Positions 14,748-22,624 of a DNA stretch of 33,744 nucleotides are shown piece by piece. Position 1 is the first letter of the stretch. Every line of letters begins with the position of its first letter. The translations under genes and the position numbers were made by a program. Below the pieces are notes generated by a model. The model saw nothing but the letters and a program-made list of their open reading frames with translations, made no database searches and had not been told where the DNA came from. Origin of the DNA: Clostridiales bacterium GWE2_32_10 (GTDB lineage Bacteria > Bacillota > Clostridia > Lachnospirales > UBA12420); contig MGOW01000083.1 in the NCBI GenBank assembly GCA_001797255.1, forward strand, positions 1 to 33,744, in the 5' to 3' direction.

Positions 14748-16790
14748 TTGAAGAAAAGGATTTTAAGTATTGTAATATGTTTAGTAATGTTGGTGCAAAT
14801 GGTTCAAGTAGTAAATGCAGGAAATCAAAGCTTTACAGATTTGCCAAGTAGTCATTGGGCGTATAGTGCAGTGCAGGATATGGTAAGTAAAGGGGTATTG
14901 ACAGGTTTTGAGGATGGAACATTTAGACCAAATGATGCTGTAACAAGAGAGCAATTTGCAAAGGTAATGGTATTGGCACTTAATTTGCCATTAAAAAATT
15001 CAGGAACACCTACATTTAGTGATGTTTCAAAAGATGATTGGTCATACCAATATGTAGAAAGTGCAAAAAAATATTTAACAGGATATAAAGAAAATGGAAA
15101 GATGATGTATATAGGTTCAGGAGTAGCAGTTAGAGAGGATATGGCTGTTGCAATGGTTACAGCAAAAGGACTACAAACAGAAACACCAGATTTAAGCCTA
15201 CTCAATAACTATACAGACAAAGAAAGTATATCACAAAGCCTAAGAGGATTTGTAGCGATAGCAATAAAGAACAAGATAATGGAAGGCGACGGCACAAAGT
15301 TCAACCCACAAAATACACTAACAAGAGCAGAGGCTTGTGCATTAATATATAAGGCAAGTGTTAATGTAAGCGGGGAGAAAGTAGCTATAGTAGATGAAAA
15401 TGTAGGGACAGAATATAAGGTATATAATGATGGAAATGTAACATTCAATTATCCAAGTTACATAAGTTTTAAAAAATCAGATATGTTTTCAAATAATGGT
15501 TATATAGGTCTGATTGGGAAAAATGAAAATGTAGAAATACAATTGCTTTATTATTCAATAGATGACAATACTTTATTTACCGATAATAATATTAAGGTGA
15601 ATACACTTGAGGGAATCAAAAAAGCTTATTCTACTACTGGAAACTTGGTAAAAAAATTAAACAACTGTGTAGTTGAATATGTTGAAGATAGTGACGGTAG
15701 TATATGGTATGAAATATTTGGACGGGGTATAGGAAAAATGTTCCCAGATGTTAGGATTTTCTCAAATGATAGTGAAAAATTAAATGAAGTAAAAACGATG
15801 ATTGTTGATTCATTTAAAGTAATTAATCCTAATCAACCATATAAAGGTTCAGTAGAGGATGATTCAGAATTAGCAAAAGTAGTAAATACAACTCCAGTAA
15901 ATGGGGCAAGTAATGTTAGTAATGAAGTAACTGTTACAATACAATATAGTAGAGATATAGCAGGGGCTAATATAAAAAATTCATATTATATTAATAAAGA
16001 AGACAATAAATCATATTTAGCAACAGGACAAATTGTGGGGAATAAAATAATATATTCACCATTAACGAATTTGGAGCCAGGAAAAGAGTATGAATTTCAA
16101 GTAGTGCAAATAGGAAATTATATTGAAGACTGTATATTTACATTTACTACAAAACCAGATGATAGTGGTTTAACAATAACAAAAATTACTCCAGCAAATG
16201 GCGAAACAAATGTAAATCCAAATCTTAATGTTGTATATGTTGAATTTTCGAAGAATGTCAATGTTAGTATATATCCATCTATTTATGACGAAAATGGAAG
16301 AGATGTAGCCACAGGGGAAAGTGGCCAATCAAATTATAAAGAGTATCCTGTTAGTCTACAATCTAATACAAAATATAAAGTTGTTTTTAGTGCAAAGGTT
16401 TTGAGTGATGGAACAAAATTTGAAGGTGGTACATATATGTTTACAACTGGTGATGCTGAAAAAATTGAAGATGCTACAGTTGTAGATACTAATCCTAAAG
16501 ATGGAGCTACAAATATAAGTACTAGTTTAGACAAAATAGTAATCAATTATTCATATCCTATTACGATACAAAATCAAGGTTGGATACAATCATTTACACA
16601 CGTGCAAGATCAAAATAATAATGATATACCATTTACTGCAGAAAGTAACGGAACGGTATTAACTCTTACACTTAGTAAAAGTTTGGAACCTAATACTAAA
16701 TATAATGTTTCACTACCTACAATGCTAATGGTTACTGATATTCCTCAATTTTCACAATCGTATACATTTAGTTTTACAACAGGTAATTGA
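14748..16790 (+). CDS. SLH-domain surface protein with three SbsA-type (Big_5) Ig-like domains
   Basis: About 680 residues. TTG 14748 is chosen because AAGGAG lies about 9 bases upstream; the GTG at 14739 overlaps that site. A signal peptide (about 1-24, ending VNAG) is followed by three SLH motifs: FTDLPSSHWAYSAVQDMV, then FSDVSKDDWSYQYVESA, then YTDKESISQSLRGFVAIAIK with LTRAEACALIYKA. A beta-rich middle domain (about 210-375) follows, then three Ig-like domains with recurring phrases TTPVNGASNVS, ITPANGETNVN and TNPKDGATNIS, each ending in a TFTT-like strand. N-terminal SLH plus tandem Big_5 is the layout of S-layer-like or adhesin proteins. Its own strong promoter, leader hairpin and terminator suggest high, independent expression. 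No catalytic domain is seen. Confidence 0.9.
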   Translation: MKKRILSIVICLVMLVQMVQVVNAGNQSFTDLPSSHWAYSAVQDMVSKGVLTGFEDGTFRPNDAVTREQFAKVMVLALNLPLKNSGTPTFSDVSKDDWSYQYVESAKKYLTGYKENGKMMYIGSGVAVREDMAVAMVTAKGLQTETPDLSLLNNYTDKESISQSLRGFVAIAIKNKIMEGDGTKFNPQNTLTRAEACALIYKASVNVSGEKVAIVDENVGTEYKVYNDGNVTFNYPSYISFKKSDMFSNNGYIGLIGKNENVEIQLLYYSIDDNTLFTDNNIKVNTLEGIKKAYSTTGNLVKKLNNCVVEYVEDSDGSIWYEIFGRGIGKMFPDVRIFSNDSEKLNEVKTMIVDSFKVINPNQPYKGSVEDDSELAKVVNTTPVNGASNVSNEVTVTIQYSRDIAGANIKNSYYINKEDNKSYLATGQIVGNKIIYSPLTNLEPGKEYEFQVVQIGNYIEDCIFTFTTKPDDSGLTITKITPANGETNVNPNLNVVYVEFSKNVNVSIYPSIYDENGRDVATGESGQSNYKEYPVSLQSNTKYKVVFSAKVLSDGTKFEGGTYMFTTGDAEKIEDATVVDTNPKDGATNISTSLDKIVINYSYPITIQNQGWIQSFTHVQDQNNNDIPFTAESNGTVLTLTLSKSLEPNTKYNVSLPTMLMVTDIPQFSQSYTFSFTTGN

Positions 16791-16842
16791 TAATAATAAA
16801 AAAGATATTCAAAATTGCTTGAATATCTTTTTTATTATTAGG
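16791..16842 (+). terminator. Terminator after the third SLH protein
   Basis: A long stem pairs TAATAATAAAAAAGATATTC with its complement around AAAATTGCTT. The second arm ends in a T-rich tract. Confidence 0.88.
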
Positions 16843-16869
16843 TTTTTGCAATAAAAAATAAAAAAATCC

Positions 16870-16898
16870 TTGCAAACGATAGATGAATATGTTAAAAT
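16870..16898 (+). promoter_or_regulatory. Promoter of the HEPN-MNT-TelA-TerD operon
   Basis: TTGCAA and TAAAAT are separated by 17 bases, about 40 bases upstream of the HEPN start. It is the only clear promoter seen before the six-gene cluster. Confidence 0.6.
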
Positions 16899-16938
16899 AA
16901 ATTTCAGTAATCATAATACATAGGTGGTGAAATAAAAA

Positions 16939-17340
16939 ATGGATAACCTAAAGGAAATAAGATGGAAACAACGATTTCATAATTTTGAGAAATCATATAA
17001 ATTAATAGATAAATATTCGAATCTAGAGGATATGGACGAATTAGATATTGCTGGACTTATACAGTTTTTTGAGGTGACATTAGAGCTTGCTTGGAAGGTT
17101 ATGAAAGACTATCTTGAATCGAAAGATTTTATCGTTAGATCACCACGTGAAACCATAAAAGAAGCTTTTTCATATGGAATTATCGATAATGGAACGGTAT
17201 GGCTTGAGGCATTAGATAGTAGAAACCGCACTGTACATACATATGACCAAGAATTTGCAATCGATATGAAAGATGAGATATTAAATATGTATTATCCCGA
17301 ATTTAAAAAGTTATATAAAAAATTAAGAGAGGAATTATGA
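16939..17340 (+). CDS. HEPN-domain protein, HI0074 family (toxin-like partner of MNT)
   Basis: A 133-residue all-helical protein of the nucleotidyltransferase substrate-binding (HI0074) type. RNRTVH at residues 95-100 is the Rx4H motif found in HEPN RNases. The phrases LIQFFEVTLELAWKVMKDYL and SPRETIKEAF are typical of the family. In characterised HEPN-MNT pairs the HEPN protein cleaves RNA and the MNT partner inactivates it by adding AMP. It starts at an ATG with AGGTGG upstream, and the MNT gene follows after a single base. Gene order is HEPN then MNT, the reverse of the decayed pair at 2302-2781. It is the first gene of a tight six-gene run. Confidence 0.88.
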   Translation: MDNLKEIRWKQRFHNFEKSYKLIDKYSNLEDMDELDIAGLIQFFEVTLELAWKVMKDYLESKDFIVRSPRETIKEAFSYGIIDNGTVWLEALDSRNRTVHTYDQEFAIDMKDEILNMYYPEFKKLYKKLREEL

Positions 17341-17341
17341 C

Positions 17342-17641
17342 ATGTTTGGACTAAGTGATGAGGATATTATAAAAATAAAAACAGCAATTAAAGAATTGCC
17401 AGAAATAGAAAGTGTGATTGTCTTTGGTAGTAGAGCAATGGGAAATTACAAAAAAGGTTCAGATGTAGACTTGGCTATATTGGGTAAAACTGTTACAAAA
17501 AAAACTGTACATAAAATAAATCAATTATTAAATGAAGAATGTATGTTACAGTATTTCTTTGATATTGTAGATTATGAATGCATAAAGAATGATGAATTAA
17601 AAGAACATATAGATAGATATGGGAAAAAATTTTGTTTATAA
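17342..17641 (+). CDS. MNT-type nucleotidyltransferase (antitoxin-like)
   Basis: A 99-residue minimal nucleotidyltransferase. GSRAMGN begins at Gly29, and Asp41 and Asp43 in SDVDLAI complete the GSx(10-13)DxD active site. AGAGGA lies 7 bases before the ATG, inside the end of the HEPN gene. With the HEPN protein it should form a type VII-like toxin-antitoxin complex. It ends only 13 bases before the XpaC-like gene, so the pair is likely transcribed together with the TelA/TerD genes downstream. Confidence 0.88.
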   Translation: MFGLSDEDIIKIKTAIKELPEIESVIVFGSRAMGNYKKGSDVDLAILGKTVTKKTVHKINQLLNEECMLQYFFDIVDYECIKNDELKEHIDRYGKKFCL

Positions 17642-17654
17642 AGGTGTGGCTAAG

Positions 17655-18119
17655 ATGTTTAGGTTATTTAAGAAAAAGGATGATACTGAGAATGATACAA
17701 AAGAGGTAGTACAGCAAGATATAGGAGAGCAAACAAGAAAAGTGATGGAAGATGCGAAAGCATCTTTGGGTGAAATAGAAAATAAGCTACACCGAGTAAA
17801 AGGTAAATATTTGTTTTCTAATCTGCTTTTGTTTATATCATATTATCATTTCATAATAGATTTTTACAATAAAAATATAGAAAGCATAATTTCAGTAAAA
17901 GAGCTATTATTATTAAAATATATAAATATGACAAAAGATATATTGACTAATTTTGATGAAAATATGGCTACAGTATCACAGAAAAAAGAAGTCCTAAAAG
18001 CATTAAAAACAGTAAATGATAAGCTTTATGTGACAATTAAAAATATAAAGGAAAAGACAGAAATGGATTTGAGTGTAGATTTAAAAACATTACAGGATTT
18101 GATAAAAACAGATTTTTAA
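17655..18119 (+). CDS. XpaC-like protein upstream of TelA
   Basis: A 154-residue helical protein. It begins MFRLFKKKDD, a basic N-terminus that could touch the membrane, and ends DLSVDLKTLQDLIKTDF, resembling the DL..EI..L...L..DG tail of XpaC proteins. The middle (SNLLLFISYYHFIIDFY) resembles the YYLP..LKLLEKY helix of that family. In Bacillus subtilis xpaC sits directly before a TelA homologue (yaaN), and the same order is seen here, which supports the call. XpaC function is not established. ATG 17655 is preferred because AAGGTG lies 8 bases upstream; frame-compatible upstream starts run into the MNT gene. Confidence 0.6.
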   Translation: MFRLFKKKDDTENDTKEVVQQDIGEQTRKVMEDAKASLGEIENKLHRVKGKYLFSNLLLFISYYHFIIDFYNKNIESIISVKELLLLKYINMTKDILTNFDENMATVSQKKEVLKALKTVNDKLYVTIKNIKEKTEMDLSVDLKTLQDLIKTDF

Positions 18120-18146
18120 AAAAATATTACAAAGGAGTTGTTCAAT

Positions 18147-19325
18147 ATGGCGTTTGAAAACTTATTAAATGATATTGAAGGAGAAGAAAATAATTCTCCT
18201 AAAAAAGAAGAAAATACTGCTGTTGAGGTAATAAATGTAACAGAACCTACCGCACCAGTTGGAACAAAGAGGGAGATAGATTTATCAAGATTTAGTGAAC
18301 AAGATAGAGAAACTCTAAATAAAATGAAGGATGCTATGAAATTTGATAATTCAAGTGATGTTGCAGGTCTAGGAGCGGAGGTTCAAAGTGGTATTGCAAA
18401 ATTTGCAGATGGGCTTCTAGAAGGGGTAAAAACAAAAGATACGGGTGCAGTAGGGCAAAATCTTACTACACTACTAACTACTATAAAGGATGTTGATTTA
18501 GAAGAGTTAAAAGAAAAAGACTCATTCATATCGAAAATCCCTATTTTGAAATCATTTGTTAATAAAGTATATAGTGCAAAAATCAAGCTTGAAAACGTTA
18601 CAGAGACTGTAGATAAAATCGTAGTTTCACTTGATACCGCAAGAAAAGAGTTAATACGAGATATTAATGTGCTAGAAATGCTATATAATAAAAATCTTGA
18701 ATACTTACATAACCTTGAGTTATGTATTGCAGCAGCTGAGTTAAAATATAACGAGCTTTCTGAAACAGTGTTAGTTGAACTTAAAAGTAAGGCTGAACAA
18801 ACACAGGATATGATTGATATTCAAAAATACAATGATTTTGCACAAATGCTTTCTGAAGTAGAAAAAAGAATACACGATTTAAAATTAAGTAGAGAAATTG
18901 CTATTCAAACTATGCCTCAGATTCGTATTATACAAGGCAATGACAAAGTATTATCGACTAAAATTCAAACTAGTATACTCACTACCATTCCAATCTGGAA
19001 AAACCAAATAGCATTAACGATTTCCCTAAATAGACAAAAAACCGCGTTAGAGCTACAAAAGAAGGTCTCAGACACGACTGAAGATTTATTAAAACAAAAT
19101 GCTAATCTTTTAAAGATGAACTCTATTGAGATTGCAAAGGAAAGTGAAAGAGGAGTTATAAGCATGGAAACATTAAAAGAAACTCATACTAAACTAATCG
19201 AGACAATCGAGGAATCTATGAAAATCTATTCAGATGGTAGAGCTAAACGTCAACTAGTAGAGAAAGAGCTTGCAGAGATGGAAACAAAGCAAAGACAAAA
19301 GCTGCTACAAATTAGGGATAATTAA
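18147..19325 (+). CDS. telA: TelA/KlaA family protein (toxic anion resistance)
   Basis: A 392-residue, largely helical, coiled-coil protein of the TelA family. A short acidic N-terminus is followed by IDLSRFSEQDRETLNKMKDA. Family phrases include FISKIPILKSFVNKV, DTARKELIRDINVLEMLY, ELCIAAAELKY and IWKNQIALTISLNRQ, then a long C-terminal coiled coil rich in E, K and Q. Family members give tellurite and cell-envelope stress tolerance in some hosts; their mechanism is unknown. AAAGGAG lies 9 bases before ATG 18147. It follows the XpaC-like gene by 27 bases and precedes an unknown gene and a TerD-like gene, forming a compact Ter-type module. Confidence 0.93.
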   Translation: MAFENLLNDIEGEENNSPKKEENTAVEVINVTEPTAPVGTKREIDLSRFSEQDRETLNKMKDAMKFDNSSDVAGLGAEVQSGIAKFADGLLEGVKTKDTGAVGQNLTTLLTTIKDVDLEELKEKDSFISKIPILKSFVNKVYSAKIKLENVTETVDKIVVSLDTARKELIRDINVLEMLYNKNLEYLHNLELCIAAAELKYNELSETVLVELKSKAEQTQDMIDIQKYNDFAQMLSEVEKRIHDLKLSREIAIQTMPQIRIIQGNDKVLSTKIQTSILTTIPIWKNQIALTISLNRQKTALELQKKVSDTTEDLLKQNANLLKMNSIEIAKESERGVISMETLKETHTKLIETIEESMKIYSDGRAKRQLVEKELAEMETKQRQKLLQIRDN

Positions 19326-19343
19326 ATTAATGAAGGTGATATG

Positions 19344-20156
19344 ATGGAAAACAAAGAGTGTCTGAATTTGATAAATAAACATTTTGAAGTGCAAAGCTGT
19401 ATAGCGTTACTCAAAAACCCAGATTTAAAGTTAAAGAGTCATATCTTCTTTTTTAATAACCTTTTTAAAGAGATAAGCGAAATAAAAATTCTTAGAGTAA
19501 AAGCTAAGAACCAGACAGATGATATAGCCTTTGACATATATTATGTTAAGGATGAATTTGAAGGATTATATCATGGATATTTTAGAATAAAACCGGAAAC
19601 AGATGCTGCAAGCAAGATATTTGAAGATGTGAGCAAAATGTGTACAGATTTGGGAGAATACATGTATTATTTGTATAAAAATAGTGATTTGTTGAATATA
19701 TATTTGCTATCTTTAGATATTCAAACTGCAATAGAACAATCAGATACAAAAGATGACCATCTAGAGTTTGACAAAATTAAAAAGAATATGTATAGAGAGA
19801 TTGCAGAATATGAGCAGGGTGAATTAGAGGGTACAATTTTAGATAGATGGATGAATAGAAAATATATATATAATTTTATTATGTTTAACTCAAAATGCTC
19901 CGAGACAGTTAAAATGTTTCTGTTAAATTTGCTTTCAAATAGGTATTCGAATAATATATGCATGATTAACTGGAGCTGTAACATAAAAAATTATATTTAC
20001 GTAAGCCCAAACACTGTATATTTTAATGGTAATAATCAGATAAGTGTATTTAGCTTGCTAGATAGTGTACTAAGCCAGAAATTTGTTATATTTATAAAAT
20101 TTGATTTTGATTTCGAAGGTGGAGGTAATGTTGGGAAAACACTTAGTAAAAGGTGA
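19344..20156 (+). CDS. Unknown protein between TelA and TerD-like genes
   Basis: A 270-residue soluble protein that I do not recognise. It has no signal peptide or membrane segment. It looks alpha/beta in the first half (IKILRVKAKNQTDDIAFDIYYVKDEFEGLYHGYFRI) and helical between about 85 and 165, with a hydrophobic C-terminal part (SVFSLLDSVLSQKFVIFIKF). AAGGTG lies 6 bases before ATG 19344; ATG 19341 is an alternative. Its end overlaps the TerD-like gene by 29 bases, a sign of translational coupling. Its place between telA and terD makes it a candidate dedicated partner of the module. Confidence 0.75.
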   Translation: MENKECLNLINKHFEVQSCIALLKNPDLKLKSHIFFFNNLFKEISEIKILRVKAKNQTDDIAFDIYYVKDEFEGLYHGYFRIKPETDAASKIFEDVSKMCTDLGEYMYYLYKNSDLLNIYLLSLDIQTAIEQSDTKDDHLEFDKIKKNMYREIAEYEQGELEGTILDRWMNRKYIYNFIMFNSKCSETVKMFLLNLLSNRYSNNICMINWSCNIKNYIYVSPNTVYFNGNNQISVFSLLDSVLSQKFVIFIKFDFDFEGGGNVGKTLSKR

Positions 20157-20694
20157 AAAGATAAATATAAGTAAAATAAGTGATTATTATAATAAATTTA
20201 CGATAGATATTACAAATAAAGTGAACAATGAAATATCATTTGACATTGATATTTTTTTGTGTATGTGTGAAGTTAACAATCGGATAAACAAGAAGAAGAT
20301 AATTTTTTATAACAATCCCGAAAATTCAGGAGAGAATATACGTTTTGAAGATTTCTTTACTGATGATATTGAAAATAAAAAGGTATTCCAAATCGATTTA
20401 AATAGTGTAGAAAAAGATATTTATAAACTAATCATTGGATATTCGGTTTATAAAAATAAGAAAAATATAGATAAGCACGGCACAACTAATATTACGATTA
20501 AATTTATAAACAGCACAATGCAGGCAGAAATATTCACGATGGATATACACGAGAATATTATAAATAATAACTCAGGTGTGATAGGGGAAATCTATAGATA
20601 TAAGGATTTTTGGAAGTTTAATGCTATTGAACATATTTCGAAGGAGGGTTTGATAGCTACGATAAGGGATTTATTTGATGTTGAGTTTTATTAA
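20128..20694 (+). CDS. Divergent TerD-family protein
   Basis: A 188-residue protein. The TerD pattern can be followed: an N-terminal strand KGEKINISKI, then FDIDIFLCMCEVNNRI, KKKIIFYNNPENSG, VFQIDLNSV, YKLIIGYSVY, then GVIGEIYRYKDFWKFNAIE and GLIATIRDLFDVEF at the end. The last two match the GELYR..G.WKF.A...G...GL..L...FGV signature of TerD. Calcium-binding Asp-rich segments are less conserved than in classic TerD. TerD proteins belong to stress systems for tellurite, phage and colicin. ATG 20128 has a strong GGTGGAGGT site inside the end of the preceding gene. It is the last gene of the six-gene cluster. Confidence 0.78.
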   Translation: MLGKHLVKGEKINISKISDYYNKFTIDITNKVNNEISFDIDIFLCMCEVNNRINKKKIIFYNNPENSGENIRFEDFFTDDIENKKVFQIDLNSVEKDIYKLIIGYSVYKNKKNIDKHGTTNITIKFINSTMQAEIFTMDIHENIINNNSGVIGEIYRYKDFWKFNAIEHISKEGLIATIRDLFDVEFY

Positions 20695-20878
20695 CTTGTT
20701 TTGAGTAATCTGGATAGTTCCTATTTCTGAAAGAATGACTTCAGAACTACGTTTACCAATACCAGGTAGTTCGTCAATTTTTTTGATGGCATCTTCATAA
20801 CCTTTCATTTGATTATCTATGATATCATCAAGCTCTTTGATACTACTAGTTAAAGTATTAAACTTACGAAGCTCTGTT
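20694..20878 (-). pseudogene. IS110-family transposase fragment
   Basis: On the minus strand this stretch reads without stop as ELRKFNTLTSSIKELDDI, then IKKIDELPGIGKRSSEVILS and EIGTI. This is the helix-hairpin-helix start of the Transposase_20 domain in IS110-type transposases. Neither the N-terminal DEDD catalytic domain nor the rest of the C-terminus is present. It abuts the stop codon of the TerD-like gene, and a palindromic repeat follows it, so the ancestral insertion sequence is mostly deleted. Confidence 0.75.
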
Positions 20879-20880
20879 TT

Positions 20881-20971
20881 TTAACTTAGTTATAGCAAAA
20901 CTTTATAAAACTAAAAAACAGATCGCCACGCCAAAGAACAGGCTAACAATGACAGCTATAGTCTAAGTTAT
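20881..20971. repeat. Short MITE-like palindromic element related to the repeat after ssrA
   Basis: The ends AACTTAGTTATAG (20883-20895) and CTATAGTCTAAGTT (20956-20969) are inverted repeats. The inside (ACTAAAAAACAGATCGCCAC onward) matches 14147-14190 with few changes. It lies next to the transposase fragment. From 20972 to 21052 only AT-rich DNA and a small GGGGTCG...CGCCCC motif are seen. Confidence 0.6.
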
Positions 20972-21097
20972 TTTCATTGTAGGGGTCGTACCTTGTGTCG
21001 CCCCGTTATGTATAAAAATTTGTCGAAAAGGTATTGACTTTAGTGTTTTGGTATGGAAAAATATAACAAATCTAAAACATTAAAGGAGACAGAATTT

Positions 21098-21286
21098 ATG
21101 AATACATCAACAGCAATAACAATTGTAGACAATGGAGTATATTTTAGTGAATCTGACCCTGAAGGTGAATCAACAGTAATTACAATGGAAGAATTAGATG
21201 AAGCAGGTATCATTAATCAAAGTTTTTGGCGTTGGGATAATCAAGCTTATAGAAAAGTAAGAGAAAAAGATGAAGACGTATTATAG
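21098..21286 (+). CDS. Small hypothetical protein
   Basis: A 62-residue acidic protein that I do not recognise. It starts at ATG 21098 with AAAGGAG 9 bases upstream and ends before a good terminator, so it looks like a real single-gene unit. It reads MNTSTAITIVDNGVYFSESD and then a section with EGESTVITMEELDEAG and FWRWDNQAYRKV, compatible with a small beta/alpha fold. No signal peptide, membrane segment or DNA-binding motif is seen. It lies between the repeat-rich end of the Ter-type cluster and dapF. Confidence 0.6.
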   Translation: MNTSTAITIVDNGVYFSESDPEGESTVITMEELDEAGIINQSFWRWDNQAYRKVREKDEDVL

Positions 21287-21306
21287 AAAAATTAATTCAA
21301 TTACCT

Positions 21307-21338
21307 AAAAAAAGCAAGAAAAGTTCTTGCTTTTTTTC
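21307..21338 (+). terminator. Terminator before dapF
   Basis: AAAAAAAGCAAGAA and TTCTTGCTTTTTTT pair around AAG, an ideal rho-independent terminator after the small hypothetical gene. Confidence 0.9.
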
Positions 21339-21394
21339 CGTTTTAAGGGTACAATTAGTAAAAGCAAAAATTTTAAAGCTTGGAGGTGGTGTTT

Positions 21395-22228
21395 ATGCAT
21401 TTTACAAAAATGCATGGGTTAGGTAATGACTTTGTTGTTGTAGATAATATAAATGATGAAATAGATAAGCCAAATGAGCTTGCTGTAAAGCTTTCAGATA
21501 GACATCTAGGAATTGGTGCTGATGGGTTGATACTTATATGCAAATCAGATATTGCTGATTTTCGTATGAGGATATTTAACTCAGATGGATCAGAAGCTGA
21601 GATGTGTGGCAATGGAATAAGGTGCGTAGGAAAATATGTATATGATAATAAATTTACAGATAAAATAAATGTAGAAATAGAAACTTTAGGTGGGATAAAG
21701 AAACTTGAGCTTATTTTGCAAGATGGGACAGTAACGCAAGTTAGAGTTGATATGGGTGAACCAATCCTTACACCTACAAAAATTCCTATGATCTCAGATA
21801 AAGATGAGATTATAAACGAAGTATTTGCTATAAACGGTGAAAAGTACAATATAACTGCGGTATCTGTAGGAAACCCACATGCTATAATTTTCGTAGAAAA
21901 TGCCGATAAAATAGATGTAGAGAAAATAGGCAAAATGATAGAAAACTATAAAGAATTGTTCCCTAATAGAACCAATGTCGAATTCATAGAAGTAATATCA
22001 GAAAATAAAATAAAAGTAAGAGTATGGGAACGAGGAGTAGGAGAAACCCAAGCCTGTGGAACAGCAGCATGTGCCAGCGTAGTCGCAAGCGTGCTAAATA
22101 ATAAAACATCAAGAAAGATTGAGGTTCTATTACTTGGAGGAGTCTTATATTTTGAATGGTTAGAAGACAATCACGTACTTATGACCGGACCAGCGGAAAC
22201 AGTATTTGTAGGGAGATGGTTAGGGTAA
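21395..22228 (+). CDS. dapF: Diaminopimelate epimerase DapF
   Basis: A 277-residue enzyme of usual length. It converts LL- to meso-diaminopimelate for lysine and peptidoglycan synthesis in the cytosol. Both catalytic cysteines are seen: Cys71 in MCGNGIRC and Cys221 in GETQACGTAACA. The N-terminus FTKMHGLGNDFVVVD and the end MTGPAETVFVGRW fit the family. GGAGGTG lies 6 bases before ATG 21395, so that start is clear. It stands after a terminator and 32 bases before the FlgJ-like gene, which probably shares its transcript. Confidence 0.97.
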   Translation: MHFTKMHGLGNDFVVVDNINDEIDKPNELAVKLSDRHLGIGADGLILICKSDIADFRMRIFNSDGSEAEMCGNGIRCVGKYVYDNKFTDKINVEIETLGGIKKLELILQDGTVTQVRVDMGEPILTPTKIPMISDKDEIINEVFAINGEKYNITAVSVGNPHAIIFVENADKIDVEKIGKMIENYKELFPNRTNVEFIEVISENKIKVRVWERGVGETQACGTAACASVVASVLNNKTSRKIEVLLLGGVLYFEWLEDNHVLMTGPAETVFVGRWLG

Positions 22229-22260
22229 GGGTAGTAAAATATTTGAGAGGAGAGATTGAT

Positions 22261-22611
22261 ATGCAAATCAGTGGAAATCTAAATAACATGATGGACAATA
22301 CTACTACTCAAATTAGTAGTATTAAAACTAATAATCTAAAAAGCAAAGCGGATGCTGCAGTTAAAGACAATGACGACACAGTTCTAATGGATGCTTGCAA
22401 GCAGTTTGAATCGTATTTTATTGACCAAATAATGAAGGAAATGAGAAATACATTAAGTAAAGACGATGGAGATTCTATGATTCCAAAGAGTAAAGGTGAA
22501 ACTATGTTTACTGAGATGAAGGATTCTGAGTATTCTAAACAGGCTACAGATAATGGTGGAATTGGGATAGCAAAATTGATGTTTGAGCAATTAAAGAAAA
22601 CTAATTCGTAA
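22261..22611 (+). CDS. FlgJ N-terminal-like rod-binding protein
   Basis: A 116-residue protein. The rod-binding domain occupies residues about 45-116: CKQFESYFIDQIMKEMRNTL, then ETMFTEMKDSEYSKQ and GGIGIAKLMFEQL. It equals the N-terminal half of FlgJ, the flagellar rod cap and scaffold, without the muramidase half, as is usual for Firmicutes stand-alone versions. GAGAGGAGAG lies upstream of ATG 22261. No other flagellar genes surround it here, though a chemotaxis receptor lies further along, so the organism is probably motile. Confidence 0.85.
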   Translation: MQISGNLNNMMDNTTTQISSIKTNNLKSKADAAVKDNDDTVLMDACKQFESYFIDQIMKEMRNTLSKDDGDSMIPKSKGETMFTEMKDSEYSKQATDNGGIGIAKLMFEQLKKTNS

Positions 22612-22624
22612 AAGGAAGATGCAA

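Noticed and set aside
21373-21933. 186-residue minus-strand frame opposite dapF
   Set aside because: It lies wholly within the clearly conserved dapF and has no homologous motif or ribosome site.
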